Assembly (NCBI RefSeq): GCF_900215145.1
Contig: NZ_OBDO01000005.1
Location: 310,001 to 374,000 of the forward strand
DNA: 64,000 nt
DNA from: Geodermatophilus sabuli
GTDB lineage: Bacteria; Actinomycetota; Actinomycetes; Mycobacteriales; Geodermatophilaceae
Reading direction: 5' to 3'
A program made the position numbers and the translations under genes. The notes below the pieces were generated by a model. That model worked only from the letters and a program-made list of their open reading frames with translations, was not told where the DNA came from and made no database searches. Below are positions 9,175 through 16,869 of the stretch, piece by piece. Every line of letters begins with the position of its first letter. Within the stretch, counting starts at the first letter, position 1.

Positions 9175-10584
9175 GTGCACCTCACGTCCGCTCCCGACAC
9201 CCGACACCGGACGCCGGCCGTCGGGCACCCCGGGCCGGTGAGCGGCGGACCCCGGCCGCCGCTGCCGATGCGGCTGGCAGCGGCGGCCTACCGGTTCCGG
9301 GAGAGCCTGTTCCTCCTCCCCGCGCTGATCGTGCTCGGCGGGATCGGCCTGGCCGAGGCCGCAGGTGCGGTCGACCGGGCCATGGGGCGGGAGGCCGGCA
9401 TCCCGCTGACCCTGACGATGCACAGCAGCACCGCCACGTGGCTGCTCAGCACGGTGGCCGGGGCGATGATCACCACGGCCGGCGTCGTCTTCTCCCTGAC
9501 GGTGGTGAGCCTGCAGCTGGCCAGCAGCCAGTTCTCCCCGCGGGTGATGCGGTCGTTCATCCGCGACCGGCTCAGCCAGGTCGTGATCGGCCTGCTGATC
9601 GCCACGTTCGTCTACTGCGTGCTCATCCTGCGCCAGGTCGACGCCGAGACCGCCGGGCCGGCGCCACGGGTGTCGGTGACCCTGGCCGTGCTGCTCACCG
9701 TGGTCACGGTCCTGCTGATCGTCGCGCACCTGGACCACCTCGCCCACGGCCTGCAGGTCGGCGAGGTGGTCCGGAGCATCACGGGTGAGGGCGAGGAGGT
9801 CCTGGCCGCGGCGCTGCGCGCATCGAGGACCGAGCGGCCGGCCGGGGCGCGCACCCCGCACGAGGGTGGACCGGTGCTGACCGTGCCGGCGCCCCGCGAC
9901 GGCTGGGTCACCCAGGCGCCCGGCGACCGGATGCTGGCCGCGCTCCCGGCCGGGACGACGGTGCGGCTGGAGACGCGGCCGGGCGCCTACATCCACGAGG
10001 GGGAGCCGCTGGTCACCCTGTGGCCGGTGCCGACCGAGCCGGACGCCGTCGTGCGCCGGCTGTCGGCCACGGTGCTCATCGCCGACACGCGGACCATGCA
10101 GTACGACGTCGACTTCGCCCTCCGGCAGCTGGTGGACATCGGTCTGCGCGCGCTGAGCTCGGCGATCAACGACCCCACCACCGCGGTGGAGGTGACCCTG
10201 CGGGTGGGCAGCCTGCTGCGGCGGCTGCTGGTCGCCGACGCGCCGGTGGAGGCGGTCGCCGGGCCGGCCGGCCGGCTGCTGCTGCGGCCCTGGCAGCTGT
10301 CGCCGGAGGAGTACGTCGGGCACGGGTTCGACCAGCTGCGCCAGGCGGCCCCGGCCCAGCCGCAGGTCGCCGCGGCGCTGCTGCGGGTGCTGCGCATGCT
10401 CATCGCCCACGTGGAGGCGGCCGGGCGGCCGGAGCACGTGCCGGCGCTGCGCCGCCAGATCGAGCTCCTGCTCGACGCCCTCCGCGCCGCCCCCGGCCTG
10501 CACCTGGCCGACCTCGCCCGGCTCGAGGCGATCGGCACCGACGCCGACCCGGCCGACCACAGCGGCCGCTGGCCGGGCACCTGA
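9175..10584 (+). CDS. DUF2254 family predicted membrane protein
   Basis: A 469-residue integral membrane protein matching the DUF2254 type. It has a TM segment near residues 43-65 and a conserved TTAGVVFSLTVVSLQLASSQ region (about 98-117) where TM2 passes into SPRVMRSFIRDR. Two more TM helices follow between about 135 and 190. The C-terminal soluble half includes LSSAINDPTTAVE, another family signature. Function is unknown. The GTG at 9175 lies 9 bp after the DksA-like gene; an internal ATG at 9268 is an alternative because the first 30 residues are Pro/Gly-rich. Confidence 0.85.
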   Translation: MHLTSAPDTRHRTPAVGHPGPVSGGPRPPLPMRLAAAAYRFRESLFLLPALIVLGGIGLAEAAGAVDRAMGREAGIPLTLTMHSSTATWLLSTVAGAMITTAGVVFSLTVVSLQLASSQFSPRVMRSFIRDRLSQVVIGLLIATFVYCVLILRQVDAETAGPAPRVSVTLAVLLTVVTVLLIVAHLDHLAHGLQVGEVVRSITGEGEEVLAAALRASRTERPAGARTPHEGGPVLTVPAPRDGWVTQAPGDRMLAALPAGTTVRLETRPGAYIHEGEPLVTLWPVPTEPDAVVRRLSATVLIADTRTMQYDVDFALRQLVDIGLRALSSAINDPTTAVEVTLRVGSLLRRLLVADAPVEAVAGPAGRLLLRPWQLSPEEYVGHGFDQLRQAAPAQPQVAAALLRVLRMLIAHVEAAGRPEHVPALRRQIELLLDALRAAPGLHLADLARLEAIGTDADPADHSGRWPGT

Positions 10585-10626
10585 CCGGCCGGCGCGCGTC
10601 GTCGCGCCGACGCCGGACCGTGCGGG

Positions 10627-10938
10627 TCAGTCCGCCGCGGGGCGGTCCCGGTCGTGCTGCGTGCCCGACCTCGCCCGTCGCGGCCAGTGGTGCCACAGCA
10701 GCCAGCCGAGTGCCGTGACGACGCCGAGCGCGACGCCGGCGAGCACCGCGCCGAAGAGCACCAGCATGATCGCGCTCCAGAGGCCCGCGACCGCGGCGGC
10801 GGGCATGTCGTCGATGCCGGAGAGGTCCCCGGTGCGCTGCCAGGCCGGCGGCCCGCCGCGCCGGACCGGCTCCTCGACCTCCTCGGCGTAGTACCGCGCG
10901 ATGTCGTCCCAGATCTGCTGCTCGTGGTCCTTGAGCAC
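10627..10938 (-). CDS. DUF3040-like small membrane protein
   Basis: A 103-residue protein with a charged amphipathic N-terminus (LKDHEQQIWDDIARYYAEE) and one long hydrophobic region near residues 52-80, probably one or two TM helices, then a basic tail. The acidic first helix with L-x-x-HEQ-x-x-W resembles actinobacterial DUF3040 proteins. The GTG at 10938 is preceded by a textbook AGGAGG about 8 bases upstream, which decides the start over a longer upstream frame. It is convergent with the DUF2254 gene. Confidence 0.75.
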   Translation of the reverse strand: MLKDHEQQIWDDIARYYAEEVEEPVRRGGPPAWQRTGDLSGIDDMPAAAVAGLWSAIMLVLFGAVLAGVALGVVTALGWLLWHHWPRRARSGTQHDRDRPAAD

Positions 10939-11080
10939 GCCACACCTCCTGCTCGACCCCGACCATGCCCGTGCCGGCGGGCGGAACCCAGGGCCGGAGC
11001 CGGTCAGCTCGGGTGCGCCCGTCTTGCCGGTCGTCGGCAACCGGGGTTCAGTTCAGCCAGCGGCCGGCGAGATCGTCACG

Positions 11081-11120
11081 GTCGAGAGCGGTCGAGAGCG
11101 GTCGAGAGCGGCCGGGAGCG
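11081..11120. repeat. 10-bp tandem repeat (three exact units plus one degenerate)
   Basis: GTCGAGAGCG occurs head-to-tail three times without mismatch (11081-11090, 11091-11100, 11101-11110), and a fourth altered unit follows at 11111-11120. It lies 48-87 bp upstream of the PucR-type regulator's start codon. The period is close to one helical turn, so the half-sites would face the same side of DNA. Confidence 0.8.
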
Positions 11121-11167
11121 GCCGTTGGCACCGGAGCGGCCGTCGCGGCCGGGGCCGAGGAGGACGG

Positions 11168-12391
11168 ATGGCGCGCAGCGGACTCCCCGGCCGGCCGGGG
11201 GTCCCGTCGGTGTCCGACGACTGGCTGGACACGGTCGCCGGCGCGGCGGCGGCGGCCTGCCAGGCCCCGGTCGACCTGCTCGGCGAGTACCTGGCGCTGC
11301 TGGCCGGCGCCGCCATCAACGGGCGCCGTCCCGACCCGTGGGAGCTGGACGCGGTCCGCGAGCTGGGCCGCCGCGCGGCCGCCCAGGGGGTGAGCGCACG
11401 TCGCGCGGTCGACCTCTACCTGTCCGCGGCCTGGCGGTTGTGGCGGCAGCTGCCCGTGGTCTCGCGGTCGGCTGACCCGGAGAAGGTCCGCGCCGCCGCC
11501 GAGGCGGTCCTGCGCGTGCTCGACGACGCGATCGGCGTGCTGGTCGACGGCCACCAGTCCGAGCGGCGGGACATGATCCGCTCCGAGGAGGCGCTCCGGC
11601 GGGAGTTCGTCGACGACCTGCTGCGCGGCGACGCCGACGTGTCTGGGATGGTCGAGCGCGCCGAGCCGTTCGGCATCGACCTGGGCAAGTCCCACCACGT
11701 GGCGCTCGCCGCGCGCCGAGACGGCCGGGGCGCGATCGACCGGGCGGCCACCGTGCTGGAGCGGGTGGTCGTCGACCGGTTCGGTGACCGGGACGTGCTG
11801 GTCGCGACCAAGGACGGCCGCGTGGTCGTCGTCGTCCCGGCGCGGCCTCCCGCCGCGGCGGGCTCCTCGGCGGCGTCGGCCGACATCGGTGCCCTCATCC
11901 ACGGGGAGCTCAGCCGGCTGCGGGGCGGTCAGCGCTGGCAGGTCGCCGCCGGGCGGGCGTTCCCGGGCGTCTACGGCGTGGCGAAGTCCTACGAGGAGTG
12001 CCGGGAGAGTCTGGCGTTCGCCGAGCGGCTGGGCCTGGCCTCCGACGTCGTCCACGCCCGTGACCTGCTCGTCTACCGGGTGCTGGCGCGCGACCAGGCG
12101 GCGATCGTCGACCTCGTCCGCGACGTCCTGGGGCCGCTGGACCAGGTCCGCGGCGGCGCCGGGGTGCTGCTGGACACGCTGCAGGGGTACTTCGACGCCG
12201 GTGACGTCGCGACCGAGGCCGCGCGCCGGCTGCACGTCTCGGTCCGCACGGTCACCTACCGGCTGGCCCGGGTCGCCCAGCTCACCGGGCACAGCGTCGC
12301 CCGGCCGGACCAGCGGTTCGCCCTCCAGGCCGCTGTCCTCGGCGCCCGCCTGCTGGAGTGGCCCGGGAAGCCGCTGCCGGTCGAGCCGTGA
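11168..12391 (+). CDS. PucR/CdaR-family transcriptional regulator
   Basis: A 407-residue regulator. The helical N-terminal part (about 1-165) is a sensor region. A middle domain (about 170-315) ends in the CdaR GGDEF-like segment AAGRAFPGVYGVAKSYEECRES. The C-terminal PucR-type HTH near 340-385 contains the signature GDVATEAARRLHVSVRTVTYRL. Such proteins regulate catabolic or stress genes in response to metabolites. The ATG at 11168 was chosen just after a GAGGAGGACG ribosome site (about 11157-11166). A tandem repeat lies upstream. The gene has no operon partner, so the target is unknown. Confidence 0.85.
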   Translation: MARSGLPGRPGVPSVSDDWLDTVAGAAAAACQAPVDLLGEYLALLAGAAINGRRPDPWELDAVRELGRRAAAQGVSARRAVDLYLSAAWRLWRQLPVVSRSADPEKVRAAAEAVLRVLDDAIGVLVDGHQSERRDMIRSEEALRREFVDDLLRGDADVSGMVERAEPFGIDLGKSHHVALAARRDGRGAIDRAATVLERVVVDRFGDRDVLVATKDGRVVVVVPARPPAAAGSSAASADIGALIHGELSRLRGGQRWQVAAGRAFPGVYGVAKSYEECRESLAFAERLGLASDVVHARDLLVYRVLARDQAAIVDLVRDVLGPLDQVRGGAGVLLDTLQGYFDAGDVATEAARRLHVSVRTVTYRLARVAQLTGHSVARPDQRFALQAAVLGARLLEWPGKPLPVEP

Positions 12392-12545
12392 ACCGGCGCT
12401 CCACCGAACGGCAGCAGGCCCAGTCACCACATCGATAGATCCCCCGTGCGGGAGATCTCCAGTGCGGGCCTCCAGCGGCGAACCGGCGTCCCGACGGCTG
12501 CCCGGTCCCGGGCCCGGGTAGCCGTCTGTCAGTCCGGCGCGGCGG

Positions 12546-12611
12546 TCAGCATCCGCAGTCGCAGGTCTCGTCGCAACAGTCGGAACCGCAAGCACACGTC
12601 AGCTCGAGCAT
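12546..12611 (-). CDS. Very small cysteine-rich peptide (21 aa, 7 Cys), metallothionein-like
   Basis: A 22-codon reading frame starts with ATG at 12611 and ends TGA at 12546. The peptide has 21 residues with Cys at positions 6, 8, 12, 13, 17, 19 and 21 plus four acidic residues, giving CxC, CC and CxCxC patterns like metal-thiolate peptides. A Shine-Dalgarno GGAGGTGA lies 6-7 bases upstream, inside the 3' end of the MerR gene, which it overlaps by 13 bp. It is therefore probably translated from the merR transcript. Metal or metalloid binding is inference from composition and context. It is far shorter than known bacterial metallothioneins. Confidence 0.65.
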   Translation of the reverse strand: MLELTCACGSDCCDETCDCGC

Positions 12612-13039
12612 GGGAAGTCACCTCCCTCCGCGGGCAGGCACCAGGTGCCGGGGCTCGGTGGGGGGCAGGAGGCGTTGGGCAGGGCGTCGGCCATGGCCGC
12701 CATCTCGGCACGCAGGGCCGTCAGTCGGGCGATCTCGGCATCGACCTCGGCGAGGCGCCGGCGGAGCAGGTCCTCGGCGGGCTCGCAAGGACAGGTGCCG
12801 GTGTCGCGGACGGTCAGCAGCGTGCGGATGTCGGCCAGGCGCAGGCCGAGGCGCTGCGCGCCCTGGATGAACCTCAGCCGGTCGAGCGCGCCGGTGTCGT
12901 AGCTGCGGTAGCCCGCGGCCGTGCGCTCGGGCGCCGGCAGCAGACCGGCCCGCTCGTAGTAGCGGATGGTGTCCGGCCGCACTCCGGCGGCAGTCGCCAG
13001 CTCCGCGACCCGCAGTCCCCGTGCCGCCGTGGTGGTCAT
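12599..13039 (-). CDS. MerR-family heavy-metal-responsive regulator
   Basis: A 146-residue MerR protein. The winged HTH is clear (VAELATAAGVRPDTIRYYERAGLL at about 10-34, then GYRSYDTGALDRLRFIQ), followed by the dimer helix. Likely metal ligands are C83 and C85 in GTCPC before the long helix, with further Cys at 125, 134 and 144 near the C-terminus. This fits the CadR/ZntR/PbrR-type sensors, but the metal cannot be assigned. The ATG at 13039 directly follows a MerR-type promoter, so the mRNA is likely leaderless and autoregulated. The Cys-rich peptide overlaps its 3' end. Confidence 0.88.
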   Translation of the reverse strand: MTTTAARGLRVAELATAAGVRPDTIRYYERAGLLPAPERTAAGYRSYDTGALDRLRFIQGAQRLGLRLADIRTLLTVRDTGTCPCEPAEDLLRRRLAEVDAEIARLTALRAEMAAMADALPNASCPPPSPGTWCLPAEGGDFPCSS

Positions 13040-13046
13040 GTGGCGG

Positions 13047-13078
13047 ACGCTAGACCTTGGACCGTGGTCCAAGGTCAA
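13047..13078 (-). promoter_or_regulatory. MerR-type promoter with perfect inverted-repeat operator
   Basis: Reading on the minus strand, TTGACC (13078-13073) and TAGCGT (13052-13047) are separated by 20 bp, longer than the usual 17, as in MerR-regulated promoters. The spacer is a perfect inverted repeat: arms GACCTTGGACC and GGTCCAAGGTC around 2 bp (13053-13076). Transcription would start at about 13040, next to the ATG at 13039, predicting leaderless mRNA. Confidence 0.8.
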
Positions 13079-13436
13079 CCCGCGAGTCGACCATCCCGAG
13101 CAGAAGGCGTCGGCGCCCTCGGGGGTGTTGTTGAGGGCCAGTAGGGCGAAGGCGTCGAGAACGATCTCTTGCCGGTCGAGCCGTCCTCGCGTGGGCGGGA
13201 TGGACCTCTACCTCGCCGACCCCGACGGGCCGACCGCCGTCGATGTTCCAACGTGCGCTCCATCGCCTGACCAGCGCGGCACCTTGAAGGGCGCCTCGGA
13301 CTGCTTCGGAGGAACCGGGCGCCCTTCGCCATCCGGGCTGTGTCCGCTCCGGCGTGGCAGTCACAAACAGGACGGCCAGGCGCTGACTTCCGTGGCGTGC
13401 CTGCGAGCCACAGCGCCCGTGACCACCCGTGACCAG
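13079..13436. other. Gene-poor stretch with a possible PIN-domain remnant
   Basis: No intact gene is seen in these 358 bp. On the minus strand at about 13090-13175, one frame reads EIVLDAFALLALNNTPEGAD, which looks like the first strand and helix of a VapC-type PIN-domain toxin. It has no start codon and runs straight into the MerR operator. It is too short to call. Confidence 0.4.
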
Positions 13437-14012
13437 TTACGGGGTGCGGAACATGATGGCGGCGACGGCCCGGGCGGCGGCTTGTGGGTCGTCGCCGAGG
13501 CCGGGGGGGAGGGCGTGGTTGAGCCACAGGGTGGCGAAGCCGTGGACGAGGGACCAAGCTGCGATGCCGGCGAGGGGGATGTCGGGTCCGCGGCGGGTGG
13601 CGGTGACGGAGCGGACTCCGCCGTAGAGGGCATCGGCGGCACGTTGCCGCGCGGCCGCCACGGCGGGGTCGTCGGGGTGGTAGAGGTCCGGGCGGAACAT
13701 GACCTCGAAGTGGGCGCGGTGGTCGACTGCGAAGCGCACGTAGGCCACCCCGACGTCGAGGAAGTCCGCGGTGCGCTGCTGGGCGGCGGTGAGGGTGTCC
13801 GCCAGCAGGTTGTAGCCCTCGGCGGCCACGGCGGTTAGGAGGCCGGCCTTGTCCCCGAAGTGGTGCGCCGGCGCGGCGTGGGACACCCCGGCGCGGCGGG
13901 CCAGGTCGCGCAGGCTCAGGCGGGCCGGGCCTGACTCGGTGAGGGCGTCGACTGCGGCCGCCAGGACGGCCTGGCGCAGGTCGCCGTGGTGGTAGGGGCG
14001 GTCGGGCGGCAT
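13437..14012 (-). CDS. TetR-family transcriptional repressor (WHG-type C-terminal domain)
   Basis: A 191-residue TetR regulator. The N-terminal HTH is HHGDLRQAVLAAAVDAL followed by LSLRDLARRAGVSHAAPAHHFGDKAGLL. The C-terminal half (RFAVDHRAHFEVMF, then AWSLVHGFATLWL) matches the WHG-type ligand-binding domain. The ATG at 14012 is preferred to a GTG three codons upstream. It is divergent from a DoxX-type membrane protein, and an inverted repeat in the gap makes this the likely target and its own control site. The inducer is unknown. Confidence 0.85.
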   Translation of the reverse strand: MPPDRPYHHGDLRQAVLAAAVDALTESGPARLSLRDLARRAGVSHAAPAHHFGDKAGLLTAVAAEGYNLLADTLTAAQQRTADFLDVGVAYVRFAVDHRAHFEVMFRPDLYHPDDPAVAAARQRAADALYGGVRSVTATRRGPDIPLAGIAAWSLVHGFATLWLNHALPPGLGDDPQAAARAVAAIMFRTP

Positions 14013-14040
14013 GAGTTCCACCGTACCGGGAATCTAGGCA

Positions 14041-14081
14041 TTGACAAGTTGGGCCCACAGGAGCATCTTGTCGATGACAAG
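14041..14081 (+). promoter_or_regulatory. Promoter and candidate TetR operator between tetR and doxX-like gene
   Basis: TTGACA at 14041-14046 is a perfect -35 box; CATCTT at 14064-14069, 17 bp further, is an acceptable -10. The inverted repeat CTTGTC-GAT-GACAAG (14067-14081) overlaps the -10 and predicted start site, where a TetR dimer would block polymerase. GACAAG also occurs in the -35 region (14043-14048). Confidence 0.55.
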
Positions 14082-14118
14082 ACCGGCTGGTCTGTCTGGC
14101 TCCTCCAGGAGGTTCGCG

Positions 14119-14628
14119 ATGACTCCACTGATCGTCCTCGTCGTCGTCACGGGAGCGCTGCGTGCGGCGGGAGCCGCGGGGGTGCGTCGGCTGCAGAGCT
14201 GGCCGAGTGCACTGCGCGGCGGCCTGGCGGCCATGTTCGTCGTGACCGGCGTATCGCACTTCGTCGGGATGCGCGAGGACCTGATCAGCATGGTCCCGCC
14301 CGCGCTCCCGAAACCGGGCCTGCTCGTCAGCATCACCGGCGTGCTGGAACTGGCCGGCGCCGCCGGGCTGCTGTGGCGGCGGACCGCGCCGTGGGCCGCC
14401 GGCGGACTGAGCGTCCTGCTGGTGGCGATGTTCCCGGCGAACGTCTACGCCGCGCTCGAGGGGCTCACGCTCAGCGGCGCTCCCGCGATGGCCCTGCTCC
14501 CGCGGACCCTGCTGCAGGTGGTGTTCCTGGCCGCGACCCTCACGGTCCTGGCCTCGCACCTGCGGGAACGCAGGACGGCCCGCTTCGCCGGCGCACTCGC
14601 CGGGGGATGCACGGTGACCAGGACGTAG
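14119..14628 (+). CDS. DoxX-like membrane protein
   Basis: A 169-residue membrane protein with four predicted TM helices. DoxX-family features are visible in RGGLAAMFVVTGVSHFV near residue 32 and GVLELAGAAGLLWRR near 75. The latter is the characteristic helix followed by a short basic loop and P-A-N-x-Y-AA. DoxX-like proteins are of uncertain function, linked to redox and thiol metabolism in mycobacteria. A strong AGGAGG at 14107-14112 fixes the ATG at 14119. It is divergent from the TetR gene and probably its regulated target. Confidence 0.82.
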   Translation: MTPLIVLVVVTGALRAAGAAGVRRLQSWPSALRGGLAAMFVVTGVSHFVGMREDLISMVPPALPKPGLLVSITGVLELAGAAGLLWRRTAPWAAGGLSVLLVAMFPANVYAALEGLTLSGAPAMALLPRTLLQVVFLAATLTVLASHLRERRTARFAGALAGGCTVTRT

Positions 14629-14700
14629 GAGGTGCCCGTCATGAACACCACGATCGGTACACCCACCGGCCGACACACCCGTAACGAAGGAATCAGCGCC

Positions 14701-15387
14701 ATGTCCGTCGATCCGAGCGTCCGCGTCGGTGATGCCGAACGCGAGCACGTGGTCGCCGCCCTCGGCCAGCACCTTTCGGTCGGCCGCCTCGCGATGAACG
14801 AGTTCGAGAGCCGGCTCGACACCGTCTACGCAGCCAGGACCCGCGGCGAGCTCGACGCCGTGCTGGCCGACCTACCGACGACCGCACCGCCACCACCACA
14901 TCCGCCACCACCTCGGCTGGTTCCCTCAGCGGGGAGGCTGTGGACGCCGTGGGCACTGGCCGGCGGGATCAGCCTGCTGATCTGGGTCACGACGTCGTTC
15001 GCCCAGGGTCATCCCGGCTACTTCTGGCCGATCTGGGTGATCGGTCCCTGGGGTGTGGTTCTCCTGGCACAGGCAGCAACGGCCCGCCCCCGGCTATCGA
15101 TCCGGTCGACCCTCGACCACGCCGAACTCGGCCGGCAGGTGCCACCAGGCGCAGCCGGTGGTCAGCACGTCGACGATCGCGGTGAACACCGCCCGGTCCT
15201 CGACGTGCCGGGTGCCGCCGCCCTGCGGGCGCTCCGGCTGCGGCGGGATCAACGGCTCGACGATTCGCCACAGCCCGTCGGGTACCAGCTCCCGGCCCAG
15301 TCGTTCCGCCACGACCGGACAACACCGCGCTGCTCAGCGTCCATGCACGTGAGACGAGCTCTCAGCACGTCGGCGACCCGGACATGA
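14701..15387 (+). CDS. DUF1707 domain membrane protein; 3' part altered by IS sequence
   Basis: The first 60 residues form a DUF1707 domain (VGDAEREHVVAALGQHLSVGRLAMNEFESRLDTVYAART in two blocks, then ELDAVLADLP), a short SHOCT-like module. It is followed by a Pro-rich linker and two TM segments ending in WPIWVIGPWGVVLLAQ at about residue 125. Beyond about 15100 the frame runs antisense through an IS5-type transposase fragment, so the last 90 or so codons are not native. The original C-terminus was probably close to this point and has been replaced. The ATG at 14701 puts the start just before the conserved domain. Confidence 0.6.
   Translation: MSVDPSVRVGDAEREHVVAALGQHLSVGRLAMNEFESRLDTVYAARTRGELDAVLADLPTTAPPPPHPPPPRLVPSAGRLWTPWALAGGISLLIWVTTSFAQGHPGYFWPIWVIGPWGVVLLAQAATARPRLSIRSTLDHAELGRQVPPGAAGGQHVDDRGEHRPVLDVPGAAALRALRLRRDQRLDDSPQPVGYQLPAQSFRHDRTTPRCSASMHVRRALSTSATRT
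15094..15312 (-). mobile_element. IS5-family transposase, N-terminal fragment
   Basis: A 72-residue piece matches the start of IS5-group transposases: LVPDGLWRIVEPLIPPQP, then GGGTRHVEDRAVFTAIVDVLTTGCAWWHLP. The frame then leaves homology and stops, so the catalytic DDE region is missing. The truncated side abuts the DUF1707 gene. Confidence 0.8.
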
Positions 15388-15734
15388 CTTGCACCGGGGC
15401 GGCTGACCTGGCCGAACGGTCGGACTAGCGGTCCGACCTGCGGCAACACCTGTTGGTAGCTGTCGGCTGGTGATGGCCGGATACGGACATCGTGCGGACT
15501 GTCTGCGGACTGCGGCTCCGAGGGGCGGCGCTTGCTGCCGAGTGCAAGGTGCCCGCCCGCCCGTGCCCCTCCCGCGCTGACTCAACGTGGCCGCGGTCCC
15601 GTGGCCGAGTGAGGACTCCTCGACCGTCCTCGGAACCGCGCTGTGATGGAGCGCGATTCACTGGCGGGCGAACCGGTCTCGTTCCAGAACCTGCCCCTCC
15701 GCGAGAGTCGCGTCGCCGATCGCAAGAGGGAACC
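15388..15734. other. Intergenic debris without a recognised gene
   Basis: About 350 bp between the IS5 fragment and the next gene remnant. I see no conserved coding or RNA feature. The sequence is less GC-biased by codon position than real genes nearby. Confidence 0.4.
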
Positions 15735-15833
15735 GTGAAGAGGACACGAGCACTGCTGGGCATCGCCGCCGGCATGGGTCTAATCGCCGTCGGGGTGCCG
15801 GCACAGGGTCGAACAGCTCGCACTCGAGCGTAG
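15735..15833 (+). pseudogene. 5' end of a secreted-protein gene cut by an IS3-type fragment
   Basis: GTG at 15735 (after AAGAGGG at 15723-15729) starts a typical signal peptide: KRTRALLGIAAG followed by MGLIAVGVPA. At about 15805 the sequence changes to antisense of an IS3-family transposase and the frame stops at 15833. Only the export signal of the original protein remains, so its function is lost to view. Confidence 0.55.
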
Positions 15834-16112
15834 CGAACAGGCTTTCGGCCAGGGCGTTGTCGCAGCAGTCCGCGACGCTGCCCATGCTGGCCAGCGCGCC
15901 GTGGCGGCGCAGCTCCCGCTCGAGGACGTGGGAGCTGTACTCCCGCCGCGGTCGCCGTGGCGGATCACCCCCGGGACGTGGCCGCCGCGGCGGTGCACGG
16001 CCATGGTGACCGCGTCGACGACCAGGTCGGTCTTGCGGTGGGAGGCCATCGACCAGCCGATGACCATGCGGCTGAAGACGTCGGTGACACAGGCGAGGCA
16101 CAGCCAGCCCTG
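15805..16112 (-). mobile_element. IS3-family transposase fragment (rve domain) with internal frameshift
   Basis: On the minus strand, one frame reads GWLCLACVTDVFSRMVIGW (first catalytic Asp region) through VIRHGDRGG (second Asp). A neighbouring frame continues YSSHVLERELRRHGALAS, SVADCCDNALAESLFATLE (catalytic Glu region). This is the integrase core of an IS3/IS481-type element missing both ends and broken by at least one frameshift, so it is inactive. Confidence 0.8.
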
Positions 16113-16685
16113 AGCCGGCGCCGCGGCCGATGCGCCTGCCCGTACTGCAGCCGATCGTGGACCGCCTGGTGAACCCGCTGCTATCCGGATCGTCCGTCTT
16201 GATCGGCACCGGTCCGGTCATCTCCTGGCCGACCAACGGAGGGACGCCGAGGACGGGCAGCCGCGCGGGCAGGCGATAGCTGTTCTCCGGGGGCCCGGGG
16301 CCCGGGGTTGGGCGGTCTGCGCTACGACGGCGAATCCGGCTTCAGCCGCCTTCCCGGGCGAGCCAGTCGCAGCGGCGGCATACACGCTGTCATCGCATGC
16401 GGCAGCCAGGTGTGTCATCTTTGGGATCAGCTCGACCGTCACCCGGACCGGACCGTTCGACTCATCGACGGCATCACGGAATCGCTGTGCCGCTTCTCGC
16501 GGCGCATGCGTGTCCGCACCGCCACAGGAGGAGCCGAATGTGAAGGTTGCGTCGGTAGGCGTCCAGGTGAGTGGCGTCCGCCAAGGTGTGTACGACGGCC
16601 CCAGCCGGGGTGAGGCCCGGACGTAATGGCGGCCACCGCGTGATCTTCTGGAAGACCTCTCACAGCACTCCAGGAGAAGAACGCG
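16113..16685. other. Degenerate stretch in the IS graveyard
   Basis: Nothing recognisable is coded here on either strand. Open frames exist (for example on the minus strand at 16218-16742) but show no conserved motif. The last 45 bp (about 16641-16685) probably belong to the left end of the IS256-type element that follows. Confidence 0.35.
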
Positions 16686-16775
16686 ATGACCGCTCCGAGG
16701 AGTATCGACCCCACTGCCTTCTTGCACGAGCAGCTGGCCCAAGCCAGCCCGGATCTACTGCCGCCTTTGTGCTGA
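16686..16775 (+). mobile_element. IS256-family transposase, N-terminal stub
   Basis: ATG at 16686, after CAGGAGAAG, starts SIDPTAFLHEQLAQASPDLL, the standard N-terminus of IS256 (mutator-type) transposases. The frame stops after 29 residues and the rest of the gene is missing. Confidence 0.75.
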
Positions 16776-16830
16776 CGTCCGCGTACGCCAGCGGACCCTG
16801 GATTCGCACGCTTGTCGTGTGGGGCCACAT

Positions 16831-16843
16831 GGGGGGGGGGGGG
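16831..16843. repeat. Homopolymer of 13 G
   Basis: Thirteen consecutive G residues follow CCACAT, 27 bp beyond the stop codon side of the LuxR-type gene. It is the longest mononucleotide run I noticed in the window. It may be a slippage-prone site or an assembly artefact. Confidence 0.85.
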
Positions 16844-16869
16844 CCGACCGCCGTTGTGGTTGGTGGCGC

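Noticed and set aside
8227-10560. A 777-codon minus-strand frame
   Set aside because: Only its last 98 codons look like a gene; the rest is antisense of the DUF2254 and DksA-like genes.
10591-10608. Short GGCGCG/CGCGCC hairpin between convergent genes
   Set aside because: Six-bp arms of pure GC are expected by chance at this base composition.
13050-13364. A 104-codon minus-strand frame
   Set aside because: It crosses the MerR promoter and shows no homology; at most another frame holds a PIN remnant.
16218-16742. A 174-codon minus-strand frame in the IS region
   Set aside because: No motif recognised, and it overlaps the IS256 stub on the other strand; probably chance.
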